A DNA stretch of 64,000 nt from Cepaea nemoralis (taxonomy: Eukaryota; Mollusca; Gastropoda; Stylommatophora; Helicidae): contig JACEFZ010024509.1 in the NCBI GenBank assembly GCA_014155875.1, positions 470,001 through 534,000 of the forward strand. The letters run 5' to 3'. The notes below the pieces were generated by a model. The model ran no database searches. It saw only the letters and a program-made list of their open reading frames with translations, and had not been told where the DNA came from. Positions 31,271-42,125 of this stretch are shown one piece after another; positions within the stretch are counted from its first letter, which is position 1; each line of letters begins with the position of its first letter. The position numbers and the translations under genes were made by a program.

Positions 31271-32611
31271 TCACTTATTTAAAGGTAGGACAATGGGAAG
31301 GCATGGGGTGTCACTACGTATTTGTACTATATTAACCTTCTCTATGATTCCAGGAAGACTTGTGGGCCACAGAAAATCTTTGGGCTTGTGTTCACAGTTT
31401 ATGCTTCCAAAGACGAAAAGCTGTTTCTGGTACACTATAGAGCCGTATATTTCCCATTCGAATCCCCATAGCTCACATTGAAACTCGAAGTTACCCTCAA
31501 ACACTGTGTCACAAATAATTTTCCACAAATTACCGTTTTTCTGCAAAACAAACACATTCTCATCGTACATGAAGCTGACCACGCCATCGAGTGGACCGCT
31601 AATTGGTTTGCTCGGTGACAATCGGTAACATTTGTTGAGGTTCGAATAGAAACACAATGTGCTCACCTCGCCGTTGAGTTTGGCAAACAATAGAATATCT
31701 GCTTTATATGCTATCATTGATGTTACATCTTTAGTTCCTGTTACGCATATGCCCCATATCTTATTGTGACCATGTGTGCAGTTAAACCGCAGAAGACGTT
31801 CGCATCTTGTGTCATAGCAGTAAATATAACTTCCGAGGGACAACAACATATTTCTTCTCATTGGCACTAGATAGATTTTTTCTTCGAGTAAACAATTCCA
31901 GACTTTGTCATGTGTGTACATCTGTAAGATGTTATTATTGTTCATGTACAACACGTTGTCAAACACGGCTAAACTAGCCATTTTTGCATCTGGCAGTGTC
32001 GTGTACTCATGGGTGGAACCATCCTTGAAGAGGTAAACATTAACCTTGGCACCGGAAGCAAAGACCATGGCATGTTTCATCTTACCTGTTGCCCTATGAA
32101 CAGCTGTATCTGGCCATGCGCCATGTTCATGTTTCACAGACAATTTATAGTCGACAGCTCTGAAAATCATATCACGGGCAGCCCTACAAGATATAATGAT
32201 GTCATCATTAAACAATTCTCTCAAACATTTATTGCTGACTAAACAAAGACGTACAGCAGATAACAGTTTTACAACATACTGCTTTCTATCCCCGATTGTG
32301 GTATTGACAAATATATCATCTGTATTTTCAGAAGCAATACCAGCTTGTGACTCTGTTGAAGCTGATGAGATTTTATCGGTATAGTTTATCCAATTCAAAA
32401 TAACCCTCACAACGGAATCTTCGCAAGGAGCTTTCAAGTGATCGTTTTGAAGAATATTGTAAAGAACGATTGCAGGAAGCTGATTTAATCCTACATCGGA
32501 CATACAAAACTCGAAATTGTTGCACACAAAATTGACGGAGAAACTCTTTACATTTTGTGAATCAAGCTTGTTTGCGTGATTGTAAAATTCAAGACAGTTC
32601 GATACTGTCAT
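31271..32611 (-). CDS. Kelch-like protein: BACK and propeller part
   Basis: 446 codons, intronless, continuing the BTB frame at 32608-32970 after a one-base shift. Residues 1-150 are a BACK domain: SNCLEFYNHANKLDSQNVKSF at the start, then VILNWINY and YVVKLLSAVRLCLVSNKCLRE. The remaining 290 residues form degenerate kelch-like blades, hydrophobic strands such as MASLAVFDNVLYMNNNN and GVVSFMYDENVFVLQKNG, without classic double-Gly signatures. With the BTB part the total is about 566 residues, the usual size of KLHL proteins, which are substrate adaptors for cullin-3 ubiquitin ligases. The gene is long and open, so either it is recently broken or the shift is a sequencing error. The specific KLHL paralogue cannot be named. 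Confidence 0.85.
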   Translation of the reverse strand: MTVSNCLEFYNHANKLDSQNVKSFSVNFVCNNFEFCMSDVGLNQLPAIVLYNILQNDHLKAPCEDSVVRVILNWINYTDKISSASTESQAGIASENTDDIFVNTTIGDRKQYVVKLLSAVRLCLVSNKCLRELFNDDIIISCRAARDMIFRAVDYKLSVKHEHGAWPDTAVHRATGKMKHAMVFASGAKVNVYLFKDGSTHEYTTLPDAKMASLAVFDNVLYMNNNNILQMYTHDKVWNCLLEEKIYLVPMRRNMLLSLGSYIYCYDTRCERLLRFNCTHGHNKIWGICVTGTKDVTSMIAYKADILLFAKLNGEVSTLCFYSNLNKCYRLSPSKPISGPLDGVVSFMYDENVFVLQKNGNLWKIICDTVFEGNFEFQCELWGFEWEIYGSIVYQKQLFVFGSINCEHKPKDFLWPTSLPGIIEKVNIVQIRSDTPCLPIVLPLNK

Positions 32612-32970
32612 TGTTTAACAAAACCCTCACATTCATCAATCATGAAGCCAATCTGTAGATGAACTGAGGCATGCCATACTTCAATAATATTTTCATTCGT
32701 TAAGCCATCGATTCCTTTGTACATGGAATCACATATGACAACAAATGCATCTTTGGTGACTCCTTGAAGATCAACACGATTCTCTAGGCACTCCTTCATC
32801 TGAGATCTGAAGAGAACCTGGAAGTACTCAGAGCAAGCATTCAGGATCACTTTATGGCACGGAAAAGAAACATCCTCTACTACAACAGTGAAATCGCTGA
32901 AAGAAGATAAATCAGGCAGATTTCTCAAACACTTCTGAAGACTAGAACCCAGTTGTTGTTTAACAGCCAT
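32608..32970 (-). CDS. Kelch-like protein: BTB domain part
   Basis: 120 codons from the ATG at 32970 (MAVKQQLGSSLQKCLRNL). A BTB/POZ fold is clear: FSDFTVVVEDVSFPCHKVIL, ACSEYFQVLFRSQMKE, then DAFVVICDSMYKG and IGFMIDECEGFVKQ. BTB domains mediate dimerisation and cullin-3 binding. The frame ends at TGA 32610-32608, which overlaps by four bases the ATG of the next frame, and the protein family continues there without a gap. I chose the ATG at 32970 because a splice-acceptor-like tract ends exactly before it. Confidence 0.85.
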   Translation of the reverse strand: MAVKQQLGSSLQKCLRNLPDLSSFSDFTVVVEDVSFPCHKVILNACSEYFQVLFRSQMKECLENRVDLQGVTKDAFVVICDSMYKGIDGLTNENIIEVWHASVHLQIGFMIDECEGFVKQ

Positions 32971-32990
32971 CTGCAAAAATAAGAAGTCTT
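32971..32990 (-). other. Splice acceptor candidate before the kelch-like ATG
   Basis: The minus strand reads CTTCTTATTTTTGCAG immediately before ATGGCTG. This polypyrimidine tract plus CAG suggests a 5' untranslated exon further upstream, above 33 kb. Confidence 0.5.
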
Positions 32991-33299
32991 AATTTTTTCA
33001 AGACAAACATGATTTCTATCGGGAAAACTAATTTAATCATTTATACCGAGATGAGTGATGATGAAGACGATGGTAGTGAAGTGATGCTGCTGCTGCAGCT
33101 GATGATGATGATGATGATGTTGATGATAAAAGAGAAAAATTATGATCGACATTAGAAGAAAACAGCGGTTATTTGGAAGGGTGCGTTATGAAACAAGTCT
33201 GGAGAATATTAAGGCAACTGGAAATATCCATGTCATTTGAGGCAGTGGAGATATACTTTGCTTTCTTTAGAAGTATGTTGGATATATTGTGAGCATGAT
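32991..33299. other. Upstream region with (GAT)n / (GCT)n tract
   Basis: A GATGATGAAGACGATGG stretch with GCTGCTGCTGC occupies about 33050-33130. Otherwise nothing is recognised; any promoter of the kelch-like gene may lie here or beyond. Confidence 0.5.
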
Positions 33300-33985
33300 G
33301 TTAGCGGGGTAGGGGTATCCCATGTCAAAGGAGAAGTAAGACGCTTCCTTTCCACCGTTAGTCTACGGGACACCCTTGGGCAAGGTGGAGTACCAGTTTA
33401 GCCCCCCAATCAGGGTTACGTGAAGCCATGGAAGCAGGTGGTGGATAGAGTGTGAGAGCAGCCGACAGATAGTTGTTGGTTATGGTCTGCACTCTGCGGC
33501 GATAGGCAGATGATCTCATCAGTAGAGACAATGGCTATGGCCACCGACGAGTACAGTCACTGCCCAGAAGGAAAGCAATGGCAAACTATCTTCTGCAAAA
33601 CTTGCCAAGAAACTATAACAATCATGAAAGAAAACATAATAAGAAAGAGATCTGGTGGCGAGACCCCCAGGCCAGGCAGATCAGATAACACTGGGGAAGA
33701 GTGTGACACAGGGACCAGTACTAGTAATCGTGATGACGGAGTTAATCATGACTGGGTTACCAAAGAAATCCCCTGTGTCAGATTACGAAGCAGAGTGAGA
33801 TTGTGAGAAATCTGTATGAGGGAAAGCTTAAAGTAGTGTGTGATGAGATTGAGAGGATAAATATTCAAATTTTAGGAATTAGTGAACATCGCTGGAAAGG
33901 CAAGGGACATTTCACAACTGAAAATGGAAGATTGTTCATTTATTCTTGTAGAGTAGTGTGAGGCCAGAGTGGGGTGGCATTTTAT
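33300..33985 (+). mobile_element. LINE 5' fragment: leader and endonuclease start
   Basis: A GC-richer leader (33300-33600) includes GCAGCCGACAGATAG and AAAGCAATGGCAAACTATC / ACTTGCCAAGAAAC. At about 33790-33985 one frame reads VRNLYEGKLKVVCDEIERIN and ILGISEHRWKGKGHF, the first part of an apurinic-type LINE endonuclease of the kind found in RTE/CFDP2-like elements. It is cut off where the minus-strand LINE A tail begins. Similar leader words occur, inverted, at 37130-37250. Confidence 0.75.
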
Positions 33986-34005
33986 TTAGATAATCAATCA
34001 ATCAA

Positions 34006-34659
34006 TCATGTGCCATGCCGGAAAGCGTGGGCGGTCATGACTCGCCATTTCACTCGATCACCAGTGTCGTGGATCAGCTCAGTGTTCCTGTCTCGTCCAT
34101 GCCATGTGGCCAAGCCATCCAGGTATTTTCCTCTCGGTCTTCCTCTTGATCTGTTCCCTTCGATCTTGCCAGTTGTCACTAAGTTCTCCAATCCATTTCT
34201 TCTCATAACATGTCCAAAAACTTTTGACTGTCTACGTCTAATTTCTCTAATCAGTTTACGATGTTCATTTGTCTCCTGTAGTACTTGGTCATTGATTTTT
34301 CTGTCTGTCCATGGTATTCTTTGCATTTTTCTCAGAAACCACATTTCTGCAGCCATCAGATGTTTTTCAGCTTGACTGCCCAATGGCCAAGTTTCACATC
34401 CATACAAAAGAACAGGCTCTATGTATCCCCTCAACAATCTTTTTCTCGTTTCAATTGACATCTTTTTATTGGTCAGAATGGTTTTCATCTTGCTAAAGGC
34501 TACTTTCGCCATGGCGATTCTTGTTCTAATCTCTTCAAGGCATCTCCCATCAGATGTTATGACTGTTCCAAGATAATTGTACCGATTCACTTGTTGAAGA
34601 ATATTTCCATGTACTTGTATATTACATTGTGGCACTTCTTCCTTCCTAGTGACGACCAT
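34006..34659 (-). pseudogene. LINE A C-terminal region
   Basis: 217 open codons after the RT palm: YLGTVITSDGRCLEEI, RTRIAMAKVAFSKMK, VLLYGCETWPL, then GRPRGKYLDGLATW and the terminal HGT. It corresponds to the thumb/connector and C-terminal part of LINE ORF2. It is the best preserved part of the copy, because TPRT keeps 3' ends. Confidence 0.88.
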
Positions 34660-34662
34660 AAC

Positions 34663-35990
34663 CTAAGTCTTTTTACAATTTAATTCTAACCCCAGTTGCT
34701 CACTGTGTACAACAACCGCATCTACTAATTGTTGCAGGTCCTGCGCATTGTCTGCAATTAATACTGTATCATCTGCATATCTAATGTTATTGATGTTTCG
34801 TCCTCCAATGCTGATTCCATTTATATCCTCTACATTTCTGAAAATATTTTCACTGTATAGGGAAAAAAGATCTGGAGACATCACACATCCCTGCCTAACA
34901 CCTCTCTTAATAGGCTGATATTGTCCCACTTCATTATCAATCCTTATTGCAGCTTGTTGTTTCCAATATATGTTTTTTATAAGTCTTTCCCATCAATTTG
35001 TAGATCTGCAAGCATATCCACCATGTTGACATGTCTAACTCTATCAAAAGCCTTTGTATAGTCAATAAAGCAAAGATGTATATCCTTGTTTACTTCTATA
35101 GCACGTTCAGTAACTGTTCGCAGCATATACACAGCATTTACTGTACCCTTTCCTTCTACAAACCCGCATTGTTCTTCCCCTATTTCAGGTTGTATCTTCT
35201 TCCTCACTCTTTGCATGATAATTCTTAGCAAAATCTTTGTGATGTGACTCATTATACTAATTGTTCTATGTTGATCACATTCCAAGGTTCCTGATTTCTT
35301 TAGGATTGCAATAAATACAGAGTTACATAATTCAGGAGGTGTATCTCCAGTATCATATAATGTGTTCATCAGTCTGGTGACTTGCTCTAGTCCAAATTCT
35401 TCTAAAGCTTTAATCACTTCTGTTGTGATGTTATCTGCACCGGGGGCCTTGCCAGCTTTCATATGCTTAAGAACATTTCGAACCTCCATCTCCAAAATTG
35501 GCGGTCCTTCATTATTAAATCTAATATCATACTGTTCGTCTCTGTTATCATCATAAAGGTGTTTCACATAATCTGTCCATACATGTAGAATCTGGTCTTT
35601 TTCTATTATGATTTTGCCATCTTTAGTTTTTAGGCACCCTGTTGATGTACTTGTTCTTTTATTAGTAAATTTCTAAATTCTTTTGTGCACTAATTTGGTA
35701 TTTTGACTGTTGTGTTGGTTTTCAATTTCTAAGCACTTTTCCTCAAGCCATGATTCTTTTGCCTCCTTACATAATATTCAGACTTGTCTGTGGATTTCTT
35801 CATATTTGACAGAATTATTTTCTTTGAGTCTTCTTGTTTCCATGAGGTGTAAAATTTCTTCAGTCATCCATTTCTTACGACCCACCTTCTTTAATTTTGG
35901 AATAGTTGTTTCTGCAGCCACATTGATTGAATTCTTCAACGTTTCCCATTGATCATCCACATCCTGGAATAATATCTCTAGATCAGACAA
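34663..35990 (-). pseudogene. LINE A reverse transcriptase, broken
   Basis: Read in pieces. 35990-35778 is the pre-RT segment. 35567-34977 holds fingers and palm motifs: VLKHMKAGKAPGADNITTE, QHRTISIMSHITKILLRI, EEQCGFVEGKGT and LCFIDYTKAFDRV, which has the first catalytic Asp. 34929-34663 has GVRQGCVMSPDLFSLYSE and RYADDTVLIAD, the catalytic YADD. Frameshifts near 34977 and about 35600-35780 disrupt it, so it is inactive as read. Confidence 0.88.
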
Positions 35991-36369
35991 TATTTCAAAT
36001 CTGTTCTGTACTTCTATGTTGAATTTGTTTTGTATTTACTTGTCAATACTCAATGTACACAAGTCATATTTAGTGTTTCCTGTTATATACTTGACTTTCT
36101 TCAACTTTATCCGCAATGTTCCTGTGAGTAATCTGTGGTCACTATAACAATCAGCACTGGGAACTGTTTTTGCTACTGTTAGCGCGTTTCTAAATCTTCT
36201 GCTAATGAGAATCATTACTGTGCGAACATGTGTATATTTCAGTTTGAAGGATTTATCTAATTAATTCACGAAAGTTGTGTGATTTCTGCAGTATGTACCT
36301 GACAAGGTGCAGCGAAATATGCCAGGCAATAAATCGTGCAATCTATTGTTTGTGTCTTCGTTATTCAAA

Positions 36370-37046
36370 TGAGAATGTAGTCAATCTGGTTTCTAATCCT
36401 GCTATCAGGACTCCTCCATGTCCATAATCTTCTAGGGTGTTGCTTAAACCAGGTGTTTCCTACAATCATTTCCTGTTCTTTTGCCCACTCCACGAGTCTG
36501 TATCCTCTTTCATTTCTCTCTCCTAAACCATAGTTTCCTACTGTGTATCTATCCCCTTGATTTCCTACTTTTGCATTGAAGTCCCCTATTATGATGTTTA
36601 TTTCTGAATTTTTACATTTCTTTAAGGCAGCCTCTATGTCATTATAAAATTCTTCTACACTATCTTCACCGGATTCTCCTGTTGGTGCATATACTTGAAA
36701 TAATATTTATGCTAAAAGGTCTGCCACTTAATTTAACTAGTAGAACTCTGTCCGACACGGCCCAATATCCTTGAACAGATGTTGATGTTTTCCGGTCCAA
36801 AATAATTGCCACTCCCCTATGACGATCTTCACCTCCAGAATAAATAATCTTGAAATCGTCATCTATCTTGATGCCTGATCCTGTCCATCTCGTTTCGCAC
36901 ATACCTAAAATATTAATTTTTTCCCTTTCAATTTCTTGTTTTATGTTCTCTAATTTTCCGTCGTTGTTTAACGTCCTAACGTTCCATGTTGCTAATTTTA
37001 ACGTCTCTGTCCTTGTCTTGCAATTATCAGTCTTTAAGCGAATCAT
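36370..37046 (-). pseudogene. LINE A endonuclease, broken
   Basis: 37046-36666 encodes the N-terminal half: LKLATWNVRTLNNDGKLENI with the Asn of the active site, ILGMCETRWTGSG with the Glu, and YSGGEDRHRGVAI. The remainder continues to about 36370 in another frame with a GDFNAKVG-type motif, QHPRRLW and QIDYI readable. The domain nicks target DNA during target-primed reverse transcription. The 36000-36370 segment is more degraded. Confidence 0.85.
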
Positions 37047-37429
37047 GATATACTAGGCACTTTTAAAGAGGTAGTTTGCCGTTGCTTTCCTCTATGGCAG
37101 TGACCGTACTGGTCGGAGACCGCAGCCATTGACTCAAGAAGAGCTCTTCTGCCTGCCGTCGTGAATTCGAGACCATGACCAACGAATATCTGTCGGCTGC
37201 CCTCAAATTTCATTCACCACCTGCCTTCCGTGGCTTCTTTTGAAAACTTCCAATAAAAGAGCACAAAATAACATCACATAATCCACAGGAAAACACTATT
37301 CGCAGGAAATCCATAGGAAATCACACGAAATCAAAAGGAAAACACTAAATAGCGTCCCCCCGAAAAGTACGCGTCATCCTGTCGCCATTGTACTGGAAGT
37401 CATCTAGCTACTATTTAGATAAAATTACT

Positions 37430-39874
37430 GCAAAAGCTTTCATGGGATATATCCCAGTTTGTGATAGAATCCTCACTATTAGACTTAAAGCCGTCCAAAA
37501 AACACAATTCTCATACAGATATATGCACCTACTTCAACAGCAGAGGAGGACGAAATTGAAGATTTTTACAACACACTACAAGACATATTAAATAAGATTT
37601 GTCATAATGATATATCAATAATAATGAGAGATTTTAATGCGAAAGTAGGTACAGGAAGAGCTGAAAATGAGAGATACGTTTTAGGAAAATTTGGATTAGG
37701 AAATAGAAATGATGCAGGTGACAAAGTAATTGAATTTTGCACAGAAAATGAGTTAACGATATCCAACACACTTGTTAAACAACACCCAAGAAGACTTTTC
37801 ACATGGAAGTCCCCGGACAGTATTACCAAACATCAGATAGATTATATTTTAATACAAAGAAGATGAAGATCAAGCATAACATCTGCAAAAACCCTACGAA
37901 GTGCAGACTGTGCACTTCATCAGTTACTAGAAGCAGATCTGAAATTACAACTCAAAAAGCTTTCCCGAGGACCAAGGCCACTTCGTTTTGATCTCACAAA
38001 AATACCAGATGCATACAACGACGAAGTTAGGAATCGTTTTGGGGTCTTGATGTCTGTACAAGAGGAAATGATACCTGATGAACTGGCAGTGCAAGCTAGA
38101 GATATCTTGATAACTGCAGCCAAAGATTTCATTCCGACCAAGAAAAAGCAACTTAAGCCATGGATTACATCAAACACGTTAGAATTAATAAAACATCGAA
38201 GGAAACTGAAACAGAAAGGAGGTGAATTCGATAGCAGCAGGATGAAGTATAACTCTTTAACTCAAGAAATAAGAAAGAACACAAGAAAGGACAAAAATCA
38301 ATATATACAGGATTGATGTACCAGAATAGAGCAATATCCTAAGACTGGAAGAGATTACGAAATGTTCAAAGAAATGAAGTTATTGACAAGAAATGTTCAA
38401 CCTCAATTGAATGCTATCTTTGACAAGATGGGAAATACCTTAACAGAATCTAGACAAATTCTAGAAAGATGGCAGGACTATTGCAGTGGAATGTTTGATA
38501 TGCGTGACAGTGAGGATATGAATGAGATACATGAGCCAACGACAGCAGAGACAGAACCTGAACCCTCATTAGATGAAATTCCATGGGCAATAAAGAAACT
38601 GAAGAATGGTAAATTACCTGGATGTGATGAGATACCAGCTGAACTATTTAAAGCGGCAGAAGAAGAAAGCATACAAAGCTATCATGCATTATGGAAAAAG
38701 ATATGGGAATATGGTATATGATCAAAAGATTGGAAAAGAAAAATCTTCATTCCAATACCAAAACAGGGCAACCTAAAATTATGCACCAACTATAGGACTG
38801 TTGTCCTGATCAGTCATGCAAGTTAAATTCTACTAAAATTCATAATGGGAAGACTCCGTAAGAAAATGGAAACAGAAATTAACGTGGTTCAAGCTGGATT
38901 TAGACAAGGAAGAGAAACAAGAAATCACATTCTCAACATGCGTTTAATAATAGAGAAGTGCAGAGAATTTAATGTAAACCTATTCTCGTGTTTTGTGGAT
39001 TAATCAAAGGCATTTCACTGTGTACAACATCAGAAACTTTCGGATATCATGAGGAATATGGGCTTTCCATCACATGTAACACAACTTATAAGAATGCTCT
39101 ATCTAGACCAACAAGCAGCGGTTAGAATAGATGGCGAGACATCAAATTGATTTATCATCAAGCAAGGAGTCCGTCCGGGATGTGTGCTGTCCCCCTATTG
39201 GTTTAACCTGTACGACGAAAATGTGAAAAATGATGATATAAACAGGGAGCTATATTTTGCCCTAAATATCGGTGGTCATGACATACCAGAGATGCGGTAT
39301 GCTGATGATACAGTATTGCTATCCACAACACAGAATGGTATAGAAAACCTAATAGCCTCAACCCAATTGAATAGTGAAAATCACAATTGATATCTTAACA
39401 TAGCAAAAACAAAGATAATGCGTACAGATATAACTATTATGGAGAAAGAAATATATGTTAATGAGCAAAAATTGGAGGTGGTGGAACATTTTGAAATCTT
39501 TGGTCATTGATTACTAACAACTGTGACAAAATGAAAGAAATTAAATGACGACTATCAATTGCTCTTCAAAGACTAAAACAACTGAATAAATTATGGAATG
39601 GGACAGACAGAACTACAAAAATTAGATTTTTAAGAGCATGCATCTTTCCCATTGCAACATACGCCTGTGAGACCTGGACACTTACTAAACAATCTGAACA
39701 GCGAATAAATGCCTGGGAAGAGAGAAAGAGAAAGGCCCAAGAGAAGATGGGTACAGGATGTGGCGGATCTCCAGATGGGTGTATCGGGAGCGAAACATAT
39801 TGCTTATGATCGAGAGGTTTTCCGGAAAGTTGTAATGGGAGCGAGGTTCTGCAAAAGACATGCTACTGAATGAA
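37430..39874 (+). pseudogene. LINE B endonuclease-reverse transcriptase remnant
   Basis: In order: the endonuclease C-terminal half (IIMRDFNAKVGTG, where a Gly is usual at the Arg; QHPRRLFTWKSPDS; HQIDYILI); a linker at 38047-38720 ending in IKKLKNGKLPGCDEIPAELF of the RT fingers; NYRTVVLISHAS near 38785; a damaged FVD*SKAF near 38995; GVRPGCVLSPYWFNLYDE at 39165-39210; and MRYADDTVLL at about 39292. CETWTLT follows near 39670 and a C-terminal RPKRRWVQDVADLQMGVSG. Stops at 38316, 38719 and 39388 plus shifts show it is dead. Confidence 0.88.
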
Positions 39875-39880
39875 GGAATA
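37430..39880 (+). mobile_element. LINE family B, 5'-truncated, degenerate
   Basis: Plus-strand copy that begins inside the endonuclease and ends with a TGA at 39874. It lies head to head with LINE A, 180 bases apart. The spacer 37251-37429 shows a GGAAAACAC / GGAAATC simple pattern and nothing else. Confidence 0.88.
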
Positions 39881-40173
39881 GAAGGAAGCAAACTCTGAGG
39901 TATTGAGAACTATAAGTATTACATGATCACACATGAACAATTTATTAGGAAAATTCCAATGAAATGCATATAAATTATGGGCACATGACGTGAAGTTTAT
40001 GTTGTAAAATACAAGGGGAGAAAAGCAAAGGAAGACAGAAAAAGATGCATAAGAAAAGCTTAAGTAGCCGAGTAAGAAATAACAACATAAGCAAAACACG
40101 CCTTATCAGAATATCAGATGATAGTAAAGATCGGAGAGTCAAGATGCCCGGTTTATGTTCAGGGCAGGCGTTT

Positions 40174-40343
40174 GAAGAAGAAGAAGAAGACGAAGAAGAA
40201 GAAGAAGAAGAAGAAGAAGAAGAAGAAGAAGAAGAAGAAGAAGAAGAAGAAGAAGAAGAAGAAGAAGAAGAAGAAGAAGAAGAAGAAGAAGAGGAAAAAG
40301 AAGAAGAAGAAGAAGAAGAAGAAGAAGAAGAAGAAGAAGAAGA
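40174..40343. repeat. (GAA)n microsatellite
   Basis: About 170 bp of GAA with few errors, giving poly-Glu, poly-Lys and poly-Ser ORFs by frame. The preceding 39881-40173 stretch shows nothing recognisable. Confidence 0.97.
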
Positions 40344-40547
40344 ATTATAAAGTGTTATACCCACTTCTCATAAACCTTTACTAGGACATAAAATGACACA
40401 TGAAGCTATCCGTAGTCCCCTGATTGTGTGATTCACTCTGTAACCGCCCTACACAGGCAACGTTGACACACTGGTTTACTGGCTGTTGATGCTTTCAATG
40501 CAGTAACAGCGGCATTCAGGTGGCTAGAGGAGACTACTGCAACACAC

Positions 40548-40727
40548 GTTGTGTTCATTACGGATTCAAAGAATAACCTTAGCAAGGTGGAGAAATGAAT
40601 GTTTCGTGTGGAATGGCTCTCGTCGCTTCAGAGGTCACAGATTGTGAGAATTGTATGGATATTTTGCCCTGGCCGTGCGGGTGTACGGGGGAACGAACAG
40701 GCTGATAGGCTGGTAGGGAATCGGTAG
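40548..40727 (+). pseudogene. RNase H domain fragment of a non-LTR retrotransposon
   Basis: One frame reads VVFITDSKNNLSKVEK, a stop, then MFRVEWLSSLQRSQIVRI and IFCPGRAGVRGNEQADRLVG. This matches the RNase H block TDS...W.PGH.G..GNE.AD, with PGH changed to PGR. Such a domain is carried by several LINE clades. Nothing else of that element is present; 40344-40547 and 40728-40834 are otherwise blank. Confidence 0.75.
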
Positions 40728-40834
40728 GAACGATTAGTAGTATGACTCTACGCTGGCTGTTGAACGAGGGGGACTGAGCACGTATGGGAATGTCCTGAGT
40801 GCAGTGATGTCGGTTCTTAACTCAACTCAACTCA

Positions 40835-41300
40835 ACTGATGCTTTCAATGTTATATTGTGTTCTGGTGTTGTCCATGTATTTTCACAATACTCGGTAGAG
40901 CATAAACATCCGACCTTGTCAAATTCCAAGTAAAGAAAAAATTCACAGAATGTGCGTCGTTTCGCTTTGTTTATTGAAGAAATGTAGATGCTTTCTATTG
41001 CATAGTATGTTCCACGTTTGTCCATTGTCACAATACTCATTAAGGACAAACGTTCTATATAGAATCGCTGTTATTATTCATAACTGACACACATTTCAAA
41101 GTAAAGGAACAATTCACAGAATGTGCGACGGTTTCGTTTTGTTTCTTGAAGACTTGTAGATGCTTTCTATTGTATAATGTGTTCTGCTATGACCCATTTT
41201 CACAATACTCGGTAAGACCAAACTTTCTATAATAGCTGTTATTCATAACCGACAAACATTTGCAATAAACGAAATAATTCACAGAATGTGCGTCGGTTCA
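40835..41300. repeat. Satellite of about 168 bp, 2.7 copies
   Basis: ATTCACAGAATGTGCG recurs at 40941, 41112 and 41277. Between copies come GATGCTTTCTATTG, TCACAATACTC and GCTGTTATTCATAAC in the same order. Periods are 171 and 165 bp. Confidence 0.85.
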
Positions 41301-41365
41301 GAAAAATGAAACCTGCTGTATGCAAGCAAGTATCTTCTTCTTCAGCATTCCGAGCCTTTGAGGTT

Positions 41366-41596
41366 CTATGCTGCAGATACAAGCCATCTCCATTCGTCTC
41401 TCTGATTGACCTTCTCTTGCCAGTCGCTGATTCCAAGTTCTTGTATGTCTGTATGTATATTATCTCTCCACCGTCTTCTTGGTCTACCTCGGGGTCTAAG
41501 GTCATTTATGTCCTGAGTGTAAGCGAGTTTTGTTTCCCTATTATCTTCCATTTTTTCTATATGCCCCAGCCATTGCAGTTTATTCCATCCATCCAT
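41366..41596 (-). pseudogene. LINE D C-terminal end
   Basis: KLQWLGHIEKMEDNRETKLA, then RPRGRPRRRWRDNI and a terminal DEWRWLVSAA, the usual end of a LINE ORF2. It joins directly to the MKAK at 42120 once the nested fragment is removed. Confidence 0.85.
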
Positions 41597-42125
41597 CCAT
41601 CATGTGCCATGCCGGTAAGCGTGGGCGGCCATGTTCTGCCATGTCACTCGATCACCAGAGTCGTGGATCAGCTCCGTGTACTTGCTTCTAGGTCTTTCCT
41701 TTGGTCTGTTCCCCTCGATCTTACCAGTTGTCACCAAGTTCTCCAAATCATTTCTTCTCATACCATGCCCAAAAATTGCGACTGTCAACGTCTAACGTCT
41801 CTAATCAGTTTACGATCTTCATTTGTTTCTTGAAGGACTTGTTCATTGGTCTTTCTGGCTGTCCATGGTATTCTTTGCATTTTCCTGAGAAACCACATTT
41901 CTACAGCCATCAGATGTTTTTCAGCCTGACTGCTTATTGTCCAAGTTTCACATCCATTTAAAAGTATAGGTTCTATGTAGCATCTAAACACTCTTTTTCT
42001 CGTTTCAATTGACATCTTTTTATTGGTCAGTATGTTTTTCATCTTGCGAAAGGCTACTTTTGCCATGGCCGATTCTTGTTCTAATCTCTTCAAGGCATCT
42101 CTCATCAGATGCTATTACTGGTCAG
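41583..42125 (-). mobile_element. LINE family A, 5'-truncated copy nested in LINE D
   Basis: Matches the last about 510 bases of LINE A: MAKVAFRKMKNILTNKKMSI, VLQETNEDRKLIRD, a frameshift, and the HGT end, then a tail of GATGGATGGATGG. The RT is missing. It splits the reading frame of LINE D between lysine codons, so it is the younger insertion. Confidence 0.9.

Larger units (their letters stand above)
33986..37250 (-). mobile_element. LINE family A, nearly full length, degenerate
   Basis: About 3.3 kb on the minus strand: a leader at 37250-37060, endonuclease, reverse transcriptase, and a C-terminal region ending RHGT, then a 3' tail of TGATTGATTGAT. Several frameshifts and stops separate the domains. 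The domain style (ATWNVRTL, ETRWTGSG, YADDTVLIAD) fits RTE-like elements often annotated as craniofacial-development-protein-2-like. Two further copies of its 3' end on the minus strand lie at 16506 and 41583, and one on the plus strand at 46508. Confidence 0.9.

Noticed and set aside
40045..40384. ORFs with poly-Glu, poly-Lys and poly-Ser
   Set aside because: Direct product of the (GAA)n microsatellite.
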